Shown here: piece by piece, positions 1 through 9,492 of the stretch
Position numbering within the stretch: the stretch's first letter is position 1
Layout of the letters: each line of letters begins with the position of its first letter
Made by a program: the position numbers and the translations under genes
NCBI GenBank assembly: GCA_000226015.1
Contig: JH155461.1
Coordinates: forward strand, 41,118-75,201
Direction of reading: 5' to 3'
DNA: 34,084 bases
DNA from: Mnemiopsis leidyi
Taxonomy: Eukaryota; Ctenophora; Tentaculata; Lobata; Bolinopsidae
The notes under the pieces: model-generated
What the model was told of the DNA's origin: nothing
What the model saw: only the letters and a program-made list of their open reading frames with translations
The model's database searches: none

Positions 1-307
1 GATTTAAAGTCAACTTGGACAATTGAATTGAAAGTGTTGGTAGCAATCCGTTTCAAACATAATTGTTAATTCTTTGATCACAAAACGATGGGACACTTGA
101 AATCCCTCGAGAGCTATGACACAAGACATTTTTGCAACCTATTCCAAAACGAGAAACGAGAAATGATGAAATTGAAGTATAAATTTTCCAGTAATCTGAG
201 ACAATGACGTCACTCACTACTGCGGTATTCAGCTCAACTATACTGTCTGGAGGATAAAGACATAAATTTATCCTAAAGCCTGGTTCGGATTCTTGCAAAA
301 TCATTAC

Positions 308-718
308 CTGCATAAACTGGCTGGTTTAGACGAATTTTCACCATATCATATAATCTCTCAGGTTTCACAGCAAGACCGATTGTAAATGTCAAAACAGATG
401 CAAGAAGCAAATAATAATTCTGCTCGCTACATTTACAGTTTTCATGTATGGCTTCCTCGGTAATTCTTTTTCATCTACTGGTAGAGCTGTTACCGTTGAA
501 AATTCGGACTCAGATAAGTTTGACTCAACTTTCCCTCGATCGTTTAAACGATCATCGGTAAAATTACACGTTTCATTTAACGATAAAGTATAATGAATCA
601 TGGTTGAGTTCATTACAACACCAAGCAAAATTTCACTGGAATCAGCGTAAATGTAGCTTGCATTTTGTTTTACTCCACAATACTCTATCTGCAGACTATT
701 TCTAAAACTATCCTGCAT
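308..718 (-). CDS. Possible exon of an SLC10-like membrane protein, frameshifted
   Basis: Two minus-strand reading frames adjoin. The upstream one (718 to about 470) is hydrophilic with N-glycosylation sequons NAS, NST, NET, NFT and NLS, as in an extracellular N-terminal domain. The second (470 to 308) runs through a hydrophobic stretch (LLLASVLTFTIGL) followed by VKPERLYDMVKIRLNQPVYAG and ends at a good donor, GCAG|GTAATG. The two frames would join through a one-base indel near the AAAAA run around 466-471. An acceptor-like ATGCAG precedes the exon at about 714. The order (glycosylated domain, then a helix with TIGL and a later NQPVYAG) resembles the start of the membrane domain of SLC10/P3-type bile-acid symporters. 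This is family inference from a short stretch. It could equally be another membrane protein or a pseudogene. The open frame at 53-313 is then intron. Confidence 0.33.
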
Positions 719-807
719 TCAAAGCAGAGACAATCGAAATGATCAAGTCAATCATATTAACATGGTATCAGAGTCTCTATATAGTTCCTTAAATAGCTTT
801 TCAAATC

Positions 808-1314
808 TCATTTGTCTTTTTTCACTCGTTTGCGTCCCTTACTCGATTCTTTACTCATAACATTGACAGTACGTTTCCAGTTCATTGGTTTAATGTGTAA
901 TTGTGGTACACAGTCAATTACCTCGTCAACTTGAGGGGTGAGATAATGGCTGTAATAGATAAATGTTGGATTACTCTGCTGTAGAAAATCTTTTCCCATC
1001 ACTCTCAGAACTCCTTTTCCAACATCATCATACATTTGAGGATCGGGAAATTTCATGGTATAGTCTTGTACTAGGTTCATTATTTTCCCAGACATTAATT
1101 CTTTCACAACAGGGTGAAATTGTTGAAGTTTCTCCAGTAGTCCACTGTGGTGATGTGAGTGTAAAAGAGCCGAGTTCTTCTTACTGTGACATCCAGGACA
1201 ACATTGCTTGGATTGATTCAGAGTTTCCTCAACAAATACAGCCACAAGATAACCCAACCAATTGTCGTGATTTGTTACCAGCATACTTAAGACAAACGTA
1301 AGCAAAATTGTCAA
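808..1314 (-). CDS. CCPGC/His-rich motif protein (multicopy invertebrate family)
   Basis: The 168-codon frame carries CCPGC at about residues 38-42, then SALLHSHHHSGLLEKL, then a region with DYTMKFPDPQMYDD, FIYYSHYLTP and a basic tail ending GRKRVKKDK. The spacing of CCPGC and the His cluster suggests metal binding. I recall similar CPGC...SALL-H-H..GLLEK proteins as a multicopy, uncharacterised family in cnidarian and sponge genomes, often near transposons; that is memory, not a search. The true 5' end may be a splice acceptor about 30 bases inside the open frame: on the minus strand a pyrimidine-rich stretch ends CTTAAG just before ATGCTGGTAACA, so residues 1-10 may be intron. No frameshift is visible. 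It could be a host gene exon or a transposon-borne gene. Confidence 0.5.
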   Translation of the reverse strand: MTILLTFVLSMLVTNHDNWLGYLVAVFVEETLNQSKQCCPGCHSKKNSALLHSHHHSGLLEKLQQFHPVVKELMSGKIMNLVQDYTMKFPDPQMYDDVGKGVLRVMGKDFLQQSNPTFIYYSHYLTPQVDEVIDCVPQLHIKPMNWKRTVNVMSKESSKGRKRVKKDK

Positions 1315-2447
1315 ACAAGAAATGAATGAATTTTGTCAAGATTCTTGTTTTTGTGTTTGACATAATCCATCAGGGTGTTAGTAAACAAATTCCTACTCTC
1401 GTATCGATTTGCATTCTTTTGAAAATAAGCATGCATGCATTTGACAAAATTGTGATCCATGACTGAATTCGAATATATTATAGTAAAATGATAATAATCG
1501 TGAGGAGATCGTATTTATAACCCCCAAACAAATTTTTGAAACTTTTTGAAGAGGAACAGTTGCTGTCGGTTATATTTTACAAATTCTACATGATTTTTTG
1601 CAGGATTTTTCAACACAATTTCGCATCATGAATATTCGTGGAAGTAGTCCTTATCAGCGAAAATTCAGGTGTCAGCTGCAAGATTTCTGCAAATCTTTAT
1701 CGCTTGTTTAACTCAATTTGCTTGTTCAGGGTAAGTTCAGATGGGTTTTATCATTGATTGTTACCAAGTTTTTAAACATATCGTCCGATATTCCTGGAAG
1801 TTTTTAACAAGTTTACAGATAAGAGGAGTAAAGTTAATTCAATAATTGCTGCCAGCTGCAAGATTTCTGCAAATCTTTATCGCTTGTTTAACTCAATTTG
1901 CTTGTTCAGGGCAAGTTCAGATGGGTTTCATCCTTGATTACTATCAAGTTTTTAAACATATCGTCAGATATTCCCAGGAGCCTTTAACAAGTTTACAGAT
2001 AAGAGGGGTAAAGTCATAATTAGATATGAATGAAATTGACCTGAATTCAACAGGTCCTTGCTTCCACCCCACTAAAGTTACCATGAACTACACATAACCT
2101 AATTAATTTTGTGCAGATTCTTTGAAAATTCTGACATAGAATTCAGCAGAAGTGATCCTTATCAGCAAAAATCCTGGTAGTTCAAGTCAACTGCTGACAA
2201 ACTTAATCATCTGATCGACTATAAAATAGCTCATTTTTTGAATAAAAATCAGTTCTTGCAACATTGGTTTACTTTGTCGTCTAACCAGCAATTTTAGTAG
2301 ATCGTGAGAGGTCTGGGTAAGAGTTCAGGGTGTTAATTGTACTTCCTCATGAATGTTACTGGTTTCCACTTTTCCACAATCTTATAGTATAGTCTATGCC
2401 TCCCTCTTGTCTTTCTGTACTCAATTAATTGTTTTAGTTTTTAGAAG
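1315..2447. other. AT-rich non-coding stretch upstream of the spliced gene
   Basis: No convincing reading frame on either strand. It contains the 162-base tandem duplication described separately and, at about 2140-2175, a diverged fragment (CAGAAGTGATCCTTATCAGC) resembling the sequence just before the first repeat unit at about 1640-1665. A pyrimidine-rich tract ending TTTTTAG lies two bases before the ATG at 2448 and could be a splice acceptor (cis, or trans if the organism trans-splices). Confidence 0.6.
1673..2014. repeat. Two-copy 162-base tandem repeat
   Basis: Units at 1673-1834 and 1853-2014 begin CAGCTGCAAGATTTCTGC and end AAGAGGRGTAAAGT, separated by 18 bases. The first 60 bases are nearly identical; the second half differs at scattered positions. 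No coding frame is shared. Confidence 0.9.
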
Positions 2448-3339
2448 ATGGAATACGGAATGCTAGATGAGATCGTGATGAGAGCTGACAGTGTCATGAT
2501 GATAAAACTGGCAACAAAGAAAGATTTTCAAGTCACTACTACAGAATTCACCATCGTCAATAAAAGTCTTAAGAGAAAGGCTTGCAGGCTAGAGGGGAAA
2601 TCCGTGAGTTTTTTATTACTTATATTCATTTCGATTTATTTGCTTCCTTGATTTATGTGTTGTTAGTCAATTTTTCAATATGACTGTAAAGCGTAAAGAT
2701 TACTTCTCATATTTGAACTGTAATAGTAAACCAAGTAATCTCACAGGTCAGAATAACCTACAGAATCAGTGGGCTATTCAATAACATCTTAGACATTGAA
2801 TACGTGGAGCTGAGGACTTGCTCGCGTGGTAATAGTGATTTGTTAGATGAAACGGATAGGCAGGTTTGTAAGTCTTGAAATTTCAATTGGTGTATAATCT
2901 TTTTCCCCAAACAATCATATGAACAAGTACAACATTATGATATTTCACTATACTAGTTACCCTAATATAACCAAACCAGAAAACTCATAACATTACAGTG
3001 GTTTCATAAAATCCCTTAAGATTTAAACAGTAAATATATTGCTTACAGGTTGGATGTGAATCATGTGAAACGTTGGAATTGGAGGACATACCTGAGTATG
3101 TTGTGGGAGTAGGGGTTGTCAACGAGTTAAGCAACAAACAGTTGAATTACAGCAGAGCATTTACCATTAAGGTAATTTTAGATGGAAAAACATATGGCAC
3201 CGAGAGGGTGTACGAGTCAGGGGTGCTGTTTTCATTTTTACAATCACTAAATGAGGGTGATCAAATCCACATTGAAGGGTTTTTAACTGACACTTACACT
3301 ATTGATCCAATGAAGCGATCATCTCCATCTGCCGAGTGA
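2448..3339 (+). CDS. Three-exon gene, 187-residue protein of unknown function
   Basis: Exons 2448-2603, 2747-2863 and 3049-3339 join in phase 0 at each junction with consensus sites: TCC|GTGAGT...CACAG|GTC and CAG|GTTTGT...TTACAG|GTT. The introns are 143 and 185 bases. The joined frame gives 187 residues and ends GCC GAG TGA. The start ATG at 2448 follows a possible acceptor, so a further 5' exon or a trans-spliced leader is possible. The protein is soluble, with two stretches of alternating hydrophobic residues (around FTIVNKSLKRK...VRITYRISG in exons 1-2 and FTIKVILDGK...GDQIHIEGF in exon 3) that look beta-rich, and a CESC motif. The last stretch recalls an OB-fold, but I do not recognise the family. 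A poly(A) signal AATAAA lies at 3461, inside repeat R1, so the repeat probably supplies the 3' UTR. Confidence 0.72.
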
Positions 3340-3377
3340 AAATGTGGACACTGGAGGCAGTTCTGTAGAGTGCTAGG

Positions 3378-3867
3378 GACACAAGCACCTTGCCATTTAC
3401 TGTCCAAGGTGCTTGTGTTTACTGTATAAACCACCAACATTCAAATTCAATAATTAAAAAAATAAATTTAATAACTTGTGGTCAGTGGTGCAGCATAAGT
3501 TGGATCATATTTATGTCATTTAATATAATAAATTTGTGGTGTTGAAATAGTTTAATGTCTGATCAATCAAAAGTAAGTAATTGTACAATGTAGAGCATTG
3601 TGACTTCTATAAGGTAACGAAATAGCATTCTCAGGTGTAAGAGTTCCGATCATCTAATCAGGAACTGTCACACAAGAAACAGCAGCACTTCTGCTGCTCT
3701 TCGGGATCTCTCCGGGCAGATCCACATCCCCCTTGAACAGATTATGGTGGCAGTGTACCGAACGAGAAAATAAAACTAAGTGATATAAACAAAAATGTTT
3801 GTCTTTTAATCTATTTTCCCAGTTTTTAAATGGTTAAACAACAACTTTTATCTAATAGTTCTATTTA
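3378..3867 (+). repeat. Repeat family R1, copy 1
   Basis: About 490 bases, nearly identical to 5508-6023 apart from a 25-30-base deletion near 3517 and point changes. It begins with the GGGACACAAGCACCTTG hairpin, has a middle section with TGGTGTTGAAATAGTTTAATGTC, and ends CTAATAGTTCTATTTA. It starts 39 bases after the stop codon of the three-exon gene and contains that gene's likely AATAAA. There is no open frame and no obvious terminal inverted repeat, so the class is unknown. Confidence 0.88.
3379..3418. other. Perfect 14-bp hairpin in R1 copy 1
   Basis: ACACAAGCACCTTG (3379-3392) is followed by a 12-base loop and its exact complement CAAGGTGCTTGTGT (3405-3418). It would lie in the 3' UTR of the upstream gene. 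The same hairpin is intact in R1 copy 2. Confidence 0.9.
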
Positions 3868-3883
3868 ATCAATATTTGTCAAC

Positions 3884-4152
3884 ATGAGTTCACAGACAGA
3901 TACAGAGGATCCAGCCTTAGACACTGTAAGTAATCAATATTTTTCATGTTTTCTTCCCATCAACACCTCTCCAATGTTTTGTCGACCTATACCTATTTCT
4001 TTTACCGAGATATCCCCCTTAACACTTTCAGACAACGGGCATCGAGAATGTTGGAGCGTGCTCGTATCAAGAGAGCAAGCAGCAACGAGGATCTTGCATA
4101 CTTTACTTTAGAACACATACGCTACAACGATCAGTACCATAAGCGGGATTAG
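3884..4152 (+). CDS. Possible small two-exon gene
   Basis: An ATG at 3884 opens MSSQTDTEDPALDT and runs into a strong donor, ACT|GTAAGT, at 3926. A pyrimidine-rich tract ending CACTTTCAG at about 4030 is a good acceptor. After it, the frame that looks most protein-like reads RQRASRMLERARIKRASSNEDL...YHKRD to a stop at 4152, but a direct join of these two sites is phase 0 and leads into a different, poorer 36-residue frame. Either the acceptor differs, an exon is missed, or this is a decayed gene. It begins 16 bases after R1 copy 1. No family recognised. Confidence 0.3.
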
Positions 4153-5139
4153 ACAAGAGTATATAATTAGTTATTTTTTCAGTTAGATCGTAATTCGTAT
4201 AAACAAGTTTTTCGCAGACTTTTGATATTATCAAGAACATTCCTAAGTCAAGAATGTACTAAGTCAAGATTGCAATTAATTTGTAAAATGTGTCGAGGAT
4301 GTCGCTAAGGTGCAATACAATGCAGCTTACGATACAAGATGTATTTTGGGCGGCCTTAAAATATACCATCTAAATCGCTTTACACGGGTGCTTCCTCTTC
4401 CCTCTTGCTTCCTGTCTCTTTCCTCCTCCTATCCTCTACCTCCTTGTTGCAGGAAGTTGGAAACATAATCTTGGTGAAAAATTTGTGTGTGACACCGGTG
4501 CTAATTCTTGTGAACGGCAGACTCGAATATACTAGTCAAAAAAGATGTTTTGAACAAATTCCGAAATTGATTACAAAAGTACAAAATACTGAGAGGATGC
4601 ATTTCAGCCCTTCCTCTCTCCGCCCTCCTTCCTCCTCTAGCTCCCTCCTACCTCCTCCCTACTATTTCCTCCCTCCTCCCTACTCCCTCCTCCTAACTTT
4701 TCAGAGCCCCTCTCAATGGCTAATTAATATTTTGCTACTCGCTAAAATCAGGTCGAGGAAGACGAGACGGTAACAGCAACTATTGCGTGATATTCACAAG
4801 AAAGGAGAACAAAACTTTAACTAACTACGCCAAAGCTTTTCGGAGGAATAATTTTGAATATTGTAGGATATTGCTCAACAGAGTTTTCCTAAGATCCATG
4901 TCGTATGTCAAAATTTCATACACCCTGGCAGACAAGCAAGTTTGATTAATCTATATCTTGCAATCGTGTAAAATCGTGTAAAATCGTGTAAAATCGTGTG
5001 ATTTCCTTTATCCTCGGGGCTTGGAGTGTCGGTTACTCGAATACTCTGTGAGCATTCTGTTATTCAGGCATTTCTTGTATCAAGGGCTAGTATGTTTTGT
5101 ACGGTGTTTCATGATAATTGACAAAGGTCCTGATTATAG
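4153..5139. other. Non-coding stretch with pyrimidine-rich tracts
   Basis: No supported gene. CT-rich runs lie at about 4388-4445 and 4608-4705 (TCCTCC/CCCTCC units), which create a spurious 122-residue open frame. A short 10-base tandem repeat lies at 4962-5000. Confidence 0.6.
4962..5000. repeat. Short tandem repeat, 10-base unit, four copies
   Basis: AATCGTGTAA is repeated four times, with the last copy ending in G. Confidence 0.95.
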
Positions 5140-5507
5140 ATTGCCATTTAGTTACTGATCCAAAGTGCTTGCGTTTACTGTATTAACCACTAACACTAAA
5201 GTTCAATAATTAAAAAATGAATTCAATAACTTGTGGTGCAGCATAGGTTGGATCATATATATGTCAGTGCCCAACACTCTCCATTTATGCTTATTATAAC
5301 CTCAATAAATGTATTTAATTTGTGGTGTTGAAATAGTTTAATGTCTGTTCGATCAAAAGTAATTGTACAATGTAGAGACTTGTCAGTAATATAAGCTAAC
5401 GAAATAGCATTCTCAGGTCATCTGATCAGAAACCGTCATCTGATCAGAGACTGTCAGATGAGGTCCCGAAGTAACACTGCTGAACAAATTATAGTGGCTG
5501 TATATCG
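5140..5507 (+). repeat. Repeat family R1, diverged copy 3
   Basis: Aligns along most of its length to R1 copies 1 and 2 (CCAAAGTGCTTGCGTTTACTG, TTGTGGTGTTGAAATAGTTTAATGTC, GAACAAATTATAGTGGCTGTA) but is clearly older, with a decayed left hairpin arm and a duplicated CATCTGATCAGA near 5418-5450. It abuts copy 2 directly, head to tail, and lacks the ACGAGAAAATAAAAC tail found in the other two. Confidence 0.8.
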
Positions 5508-6023
5508 GGACACAAGCACCTTGCCATTTACTGTCCAAGGTGCTTGTGTTTACTGTATAAACCACCAACATTCAAATTCAATAATTAAAAAAACAAACTC
5601 AATAACTTGTGGTCAGTGGTGCAGCATAAGTTGGATCATATTTATGTCAGTGCCCAACATGATGATTATATAACCCAATATATTAAATTTGTGGTGTTGA
5701 AATAGTTTAATGTCTGATCAATCAAAAGAAAGTAATTGTACAATGTAGAGCATTGTGAGTACTATAAGGTAACGAAATAGCATTCTCATGTGTCAGAGTT
5801 CTGATCATCTAATCAGGAACTGTCACACAAGAAACAGCAGCACTTCTGCTGTTTCTTGGGGATCTCTCCGGGCAGATCCACATCCCCCTTGAACAGATTA
5901 TGGTGGCAGTGTACCGAACGAGAAAATAAAACTAAATGATATAAACAAAAATGTTTGTCTTTTAATTTATTTTCCCAGCTTTTAAATGGTTAAACAACAA
6001 CTTTTATCTAATAGTTCTATTTA
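5508..6023 (+). repeat. Repeat family R1, copy 2 (best preserved)
   Basis: Full-length relative of 3378-3867. It has both hairpins intact: a 14-bp arm pair at 5510-5523/5536-5549 and a 12-bp pair AAGAAACAGCAG at 5829-5840 with its complement at 5846-5857 around a 5-base loop. In copy 1 the second hairpin has mismatches. No coding frame. Confidence 0.88.
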
Positions 6024-6899
6024 TTAAACAATAATTGCAGTGAAATTATGATGGTTGCAGTGTAAAAAGTATTTACTTTACTATTGTAGTTAAAATTAAG
6101 GTTTCTTTTGTTAATAATAAATGGTGTCACATTTGATTTTTCTTTTCATTTATCTTTCTTTATTCATTACTTTCGCACATTTAGTATTATCTATTTGATT
6201 GTGAGACTTTCAGAGTTAGAAGTATGTATATTCAACTTTAGATCTAGTATTGTGTTATTGTAATTAAAGTAAATCTTCGAACCACCCGGTACCGTCCAGT
6301 TTTCAAACAATCAATCGATATAAGAGTTAAAATCATAAAGCCTCAGAATGTGCTATTCCTTCCGCTTTTGTCACCAGTGTTTCATTGTTACAAATACGGT
6401 CATTATGAGAAAGCATGCTCTTAAAAATAATATTCCGTGGGGACATTTGGCTAGAATTAAACGATTTGAACGACCTAGGTGAATTAAGAATTGTGGCTGA
6501 AAGATTTAATTTCTGAGTTTGCGACTTTTACAAACATGCAGCTTACAAAACGGGACCATGTTGATGAAGTGGTCGAAAGAGCCATAAACAAGCTTCTCCC
6601 TGGAGAAATATTCTTTAACATTTATTGTTTAATGACTTAGGTATTCAAATTGGAAAAATCATGCTTGTAAGGAGATTGTCCGAATGTGCACTTCCCACTC
6701 ACAGGGGCATAGGAAAGTCTAACTAATACCGGTACATGAAGAAGAGAGACCTCTATGATCTGTAATATCGTCTAAATACTTATATTCTTATATTGATCAA
6801 CATTGATTTATGTGTCTCATATTGTTTATATATAGCGGCAGAGTGGGCTGCACATCCAAACAAACTAACCTAACAACCACTATAGCAAAGTTCCAAAAC
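6024..6899. other. AT-rich stretch; one short ORF at 6536-6640
   Basis: No supported gene. A 34-codon plus-strand ORF (6536-6640, MQLTKRDHVDEVVERAINKL...) has protein-like composition and could be a transposon exon remnant, but nothing extends or confirms it. The last 60 bases (CAAACAAACTAACCTAACAACC) lead into the GC-rich ORF at 6900 and probably belong to that element. Confidence 0.45.
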
Positions 6900-7289
6900 A
6901 TGGAAAACACGAACGAAAATTCAAACAAGAGCACGAGGACCGCCAGCAAAGGGGCAGAGGATCTGAGCGTCCACACGGACACGGAAAAGGACCTGCTCTC
7001 ACCTACAAAAACTCTCACGGAAGCAGATGGCTCCGTGAGCACACCCGCCACCCCCGACCTCGGGCCAAGGAGGACCCTCCCCGACATCGACACCCTGGTC
7101 ACGGCCGCCAAGAACGCTAGACCCCTCGCCCACACCGAGGAGGCTTCTTTGACGGCCGGGTCCGGGGTCTCGGAGGTCAGGAGGGCCCTCCTACAGACCA
7201 AACTAAAGTTTCCCTCCACCCAGTCGCTCGACCGAGTGAGAAAAGAGACCAGGACAGGGAACAGGGAACGCCGGCAGTCGGACCGTTGA
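6900..7289 (+). CDS. GC-rich ORF of a mobile element (ORF1-like fragment)
   Basis: ATG at 6900 (first Met after the leader) opens 129 codons ending GNRERRQSDR-stop. The protein is hydrophilic and low in aromatic residues: an N/S/T-rich start, then DTEKDLLSPTKTLTEADGSVS, PDIDTLVTAAKNARP, and a basic end. GC content jumps well above the AT-rich flanks across the ORF and falls back at its stop. A second copy of the middle section lies at 25353-25549, so this is a dispersed repeat protein rather than a host gene. A GC-rich, disordered, basic N-terminal ORF fits ORF1 of a non-LTR retrotransposon, but no RNA-binding domain or RT follows, so the class is open. The sequence is probably truncated. Confidence 0.55.
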   Translation: MENTNENSNKSTRTASKGAEDLSVHTDTEKDLLSPTKTLTEADGSVSTPATPDLGPRRTLPDIDTLVTAAKNARPLAHTEEASLTAGSGVSEVRRALLQTKLKFPSTQSLDRVRKETRTGNRERRQSDR

Positions 7290-7568
7290 CTCTTATCAAG
7301 CCTTGTGATACACGATTCGGTACTACTCTACTCATGCTAGACAGACTAAATGATGAGAAAACTTCCGCAACACAGACATTCCAGACATTAAATCTAATTT
7401 TTAGCCTTGAAAGAACCTCAACCAGCAGTTGCTGTAAAACAAGTAGTTTTTTGATGTTAGAGTAATAGGTGACTGTGACATTTTTTGATTTTCTTTAGTA
7501 GTGGTATTATTATAACAGTCCGCTCTTGTAACGGTATTTATGTTTCTTTAGGATAACTGACAAAATAC

Positions 7569-8570
7569 ATGGAAACACAACCAAAGAAGAGAACTAGAAG
7601 GATCTAGTAGTAGTAGCAAATCTGTAAAAAGTTCAAAATATCTCTATAAAAAAGCATCCTAAGAACCTTATGGATACCTAAGTTTTATGTTAAGATTCCG
7701 CTAGCCAGATCATTCCTTATTACATCCAAAAAATTGATACAAGGTCTACCCCTTTAACCATTCATATAACTATCAGCATTTATCGCAAATAACGGGAAGA
7801 AAAGAATCATTGCAGATAATTCACTGCTGGATATCGAATATTTATCCGTTGATACTTTATTTGATGAAGAAGCTTTCGATAATGATTTCTTACACGATCA
7901 TGGCAACCTCGATCATAATTGTGATCTCATTAATTTCGTGAGAGAGAGAGCGATAAGCTGGAATACTCAAAGGAAAATGAGGAAACATTGAATTTCACCG
8001 AACGGCTCTTGCTCATTATCTCGTTCATCATTAAGAACATTTCCTACACCGCCATCGGAGATTTGATTAAAATAATGGGGCTTACCAAAGAATAGCTATT
8101 AGATCAAATCTGTATGTGTTTTCCGAAAGTGGTTGAAGGAAATTTCTATTCCACCTGAAGTGCCAAAGCAATAAATGCCAAAGCAATAAATGTAGAGCTT
8201 CTTTCAATGCATCTGATTTACCATATATGTGCCCTGAATGTCATACTACACTGAGTAAAATACAGCAGGTCGGGACAATACCTTTTGTACATTCCACTTG
8301 TGTTCCGATGTGTTTTTTTTTGTATTTCAAATAATCGTTGCACCATTTTTCGTATTTGATATTGCAGTTTGCAAAAACCTCCTTTATTCGGGAATCGGTC
8401 GCTGAAAGCTCATTGGACATGATTTTGAGCTAAATACTGCAGGCTTACCATGTCATCCACAGGAAATGTGTGATAAGTGTAAAGATTCCCCGCACGGACA
8501 GGTTGGCTTTAATCCCACCTATTACCGTTTTAGGAGAATAAATAGATTATTTATTCCATCGAATGTCTAA
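7569..8570 (+). pseudogene. Degenerate transposase-like N-terminal half, copy A
   Basis: Pieces are read in different frames. ATG at 7569 opens METQPKKR and is broken by the 214-base insertion. From 7811 the frame gives ADNSLLDIEYLSV and an acidic stretch. Next is SDKLEYSKENEETLNFTERLLL...SYTAIGDLIKIMGLTKE, then TAG, then an open continuation with LLDQICMCFPKVV. A zinc-finger-like block C-QSNK-C...C-PE-C (8176-8290) follows, then HPQEMCDKCK...HGQVGFNPTY to a stop at 8568. The GDLIKIMGL and CPEC blocks recall the N-terminal part of large invertebrate 'transposase domain-containing' proteins (EnSpm/CACTA-like); this assignment is tentative. A 16-base duplication at 8161-8192 is one of several small breaks. 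Confidence 0.5.
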
Positions 8571-9005
8571 CTTGTTAAAGACCATGTGATTTCTCATTAT
8601 AGCTCGCCATATTGTTTTATAGTTTACTTTTATAATAGGCCCCTTTCAAATAAAAAATAGTATTTTACATAAAAGAAGTTCGGATAGTTAAAATGTCTTG
8701 ATACCATATCTGCATCTGTGGGTGTTCTAGAAAAGTCATTTACTATTAATATCCAGTATGGACGTCTTTTAAACTCAATGCAATATTTTATCGTAAGCAG
8801 AAAAAACTAAAATTCTGAAAACAATCCCAAAGGAGTTCATTGCCACAAAAAGGGAAGAGCAGAAGAAGCAAAAGCCGAAACGCAAAAAGCAACATGACAC
8901 TACTTGAAAATGAACAACATGTATATAAGTTTTTAGAAACAAAAAAATAAGGAAGATGATGGACTCAACACGGATATAACGGATTCTAAACGTCATAGGG
9001 AAATA

Positions 9006-9245
9006 ATGGCGGAAAATGAAATGAAAAATATCGACAACGTCAGCCAGCCAAAAGAGTATGGTCACCTAACCTCCCAGTTTAATCTGGATGGAGTCGACAC
9101 AGCTTCATCGATGAAGCTGTGGATTACCGTCGTCCTGCCCCAGAATATTGGGCCCTACAAACACCAAAATTTATCAGACCATTCAATTCAGAGTGTTTTG
9201 AAAGATTTGCTAATCAAGTATCAAATGATAGAGGAGCAGGTATAA
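9006..9245 (+). pseudogene. Transposase-like exon with NLDG motif, copy A
   Basis: A 79-codon open frame: MAENEMKNIDNVSQPKEYGH, LTSQFNLDGVDTASSMKLW, then a helical C-terminus ending KYQMIEEQV. It closes at GAGCAG|GTATAATT, a plausible splice donor, so the stop may be intronic. FNLDGV followed by a Ser/Lys-Trp motif resembles the 'NTDGV..SS..LW' region around the first catalytic Asp of EnSpm-like transposases. The same exon at 11681-11902 differs mainly at synonymous or conservative sites. A following exon-like stretch reads NLLPARQLWLKSQ at about 9395-9490. The element lacks the rest of a catalytic core here, so it is not functional. Confidence 0.5.
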
Positions 9246-9492
9246 TTAAAATTGTAATTATAATTGCAATCACATCAATTGGTAATAACCTCACCTGAAA
9301 TCGTTAATTTTAAAAAACTATAAGAAAAAAACACAATAAAACTTTGACACTATGACAGAATATCAACAAAAAATTGATGTAAGTAATATCAAGGTAACTT
9401 ATTGCCGGCAAGACAATTATGGTTAAAAAGCCAGAAAGATATGATCTACCACAACAACTTGGATTTTTTGTTTATCAGCAAGCAAAACTAAA

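Larger units (their letters stand above)
7406..9492 (+). mobile_element. Transposase-like locus, copy A (degenerate)
   Basis: Nearly colinear with copy B at 10189-12152. It begins near GAACCTCARCCAGCAGTTG and ends at TATCAGCAAGCAAAACTAAA. Relative to B it carries about 214 extra bases (roughly 7592-7806, with TAGTAGTAGTAG) and lacks a 90-base block near 10663 and a 56-base block near 11500. Conserved coding pieces, all on the plus strand, occur in the same order as in B. No terminal inverted repeat or target duplication is evident at the edges, so A and B may be two insertions of one defective element or a local segmental duplication. Confidence 0.7.

Noticed and set aside
4405..4773. 122-codon ORF rich in Pro, Ser and Leu
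   Set aside because: Low-complexity CT-rich sequence; no motif and no codon structure.
5458..5673. ORF inside R1 copies 2 and 3
   Set aside because: Crosses the junction of two repeat copies and the hairpin; not conserved in copy 1.
6797..7219. 140-codon minus-strand ORF
   Set aside because: Shadow of the GC-rich plus-strand ORF, whose protein pattern is conserved in a second copy at 25353-25549.
8775..9065. 96-codon minus-strand ORF rich in Phe
   Set aside because: Antisense to the Lys-rich block of transposase copy A, which is conserved in copy B on the plus strand.
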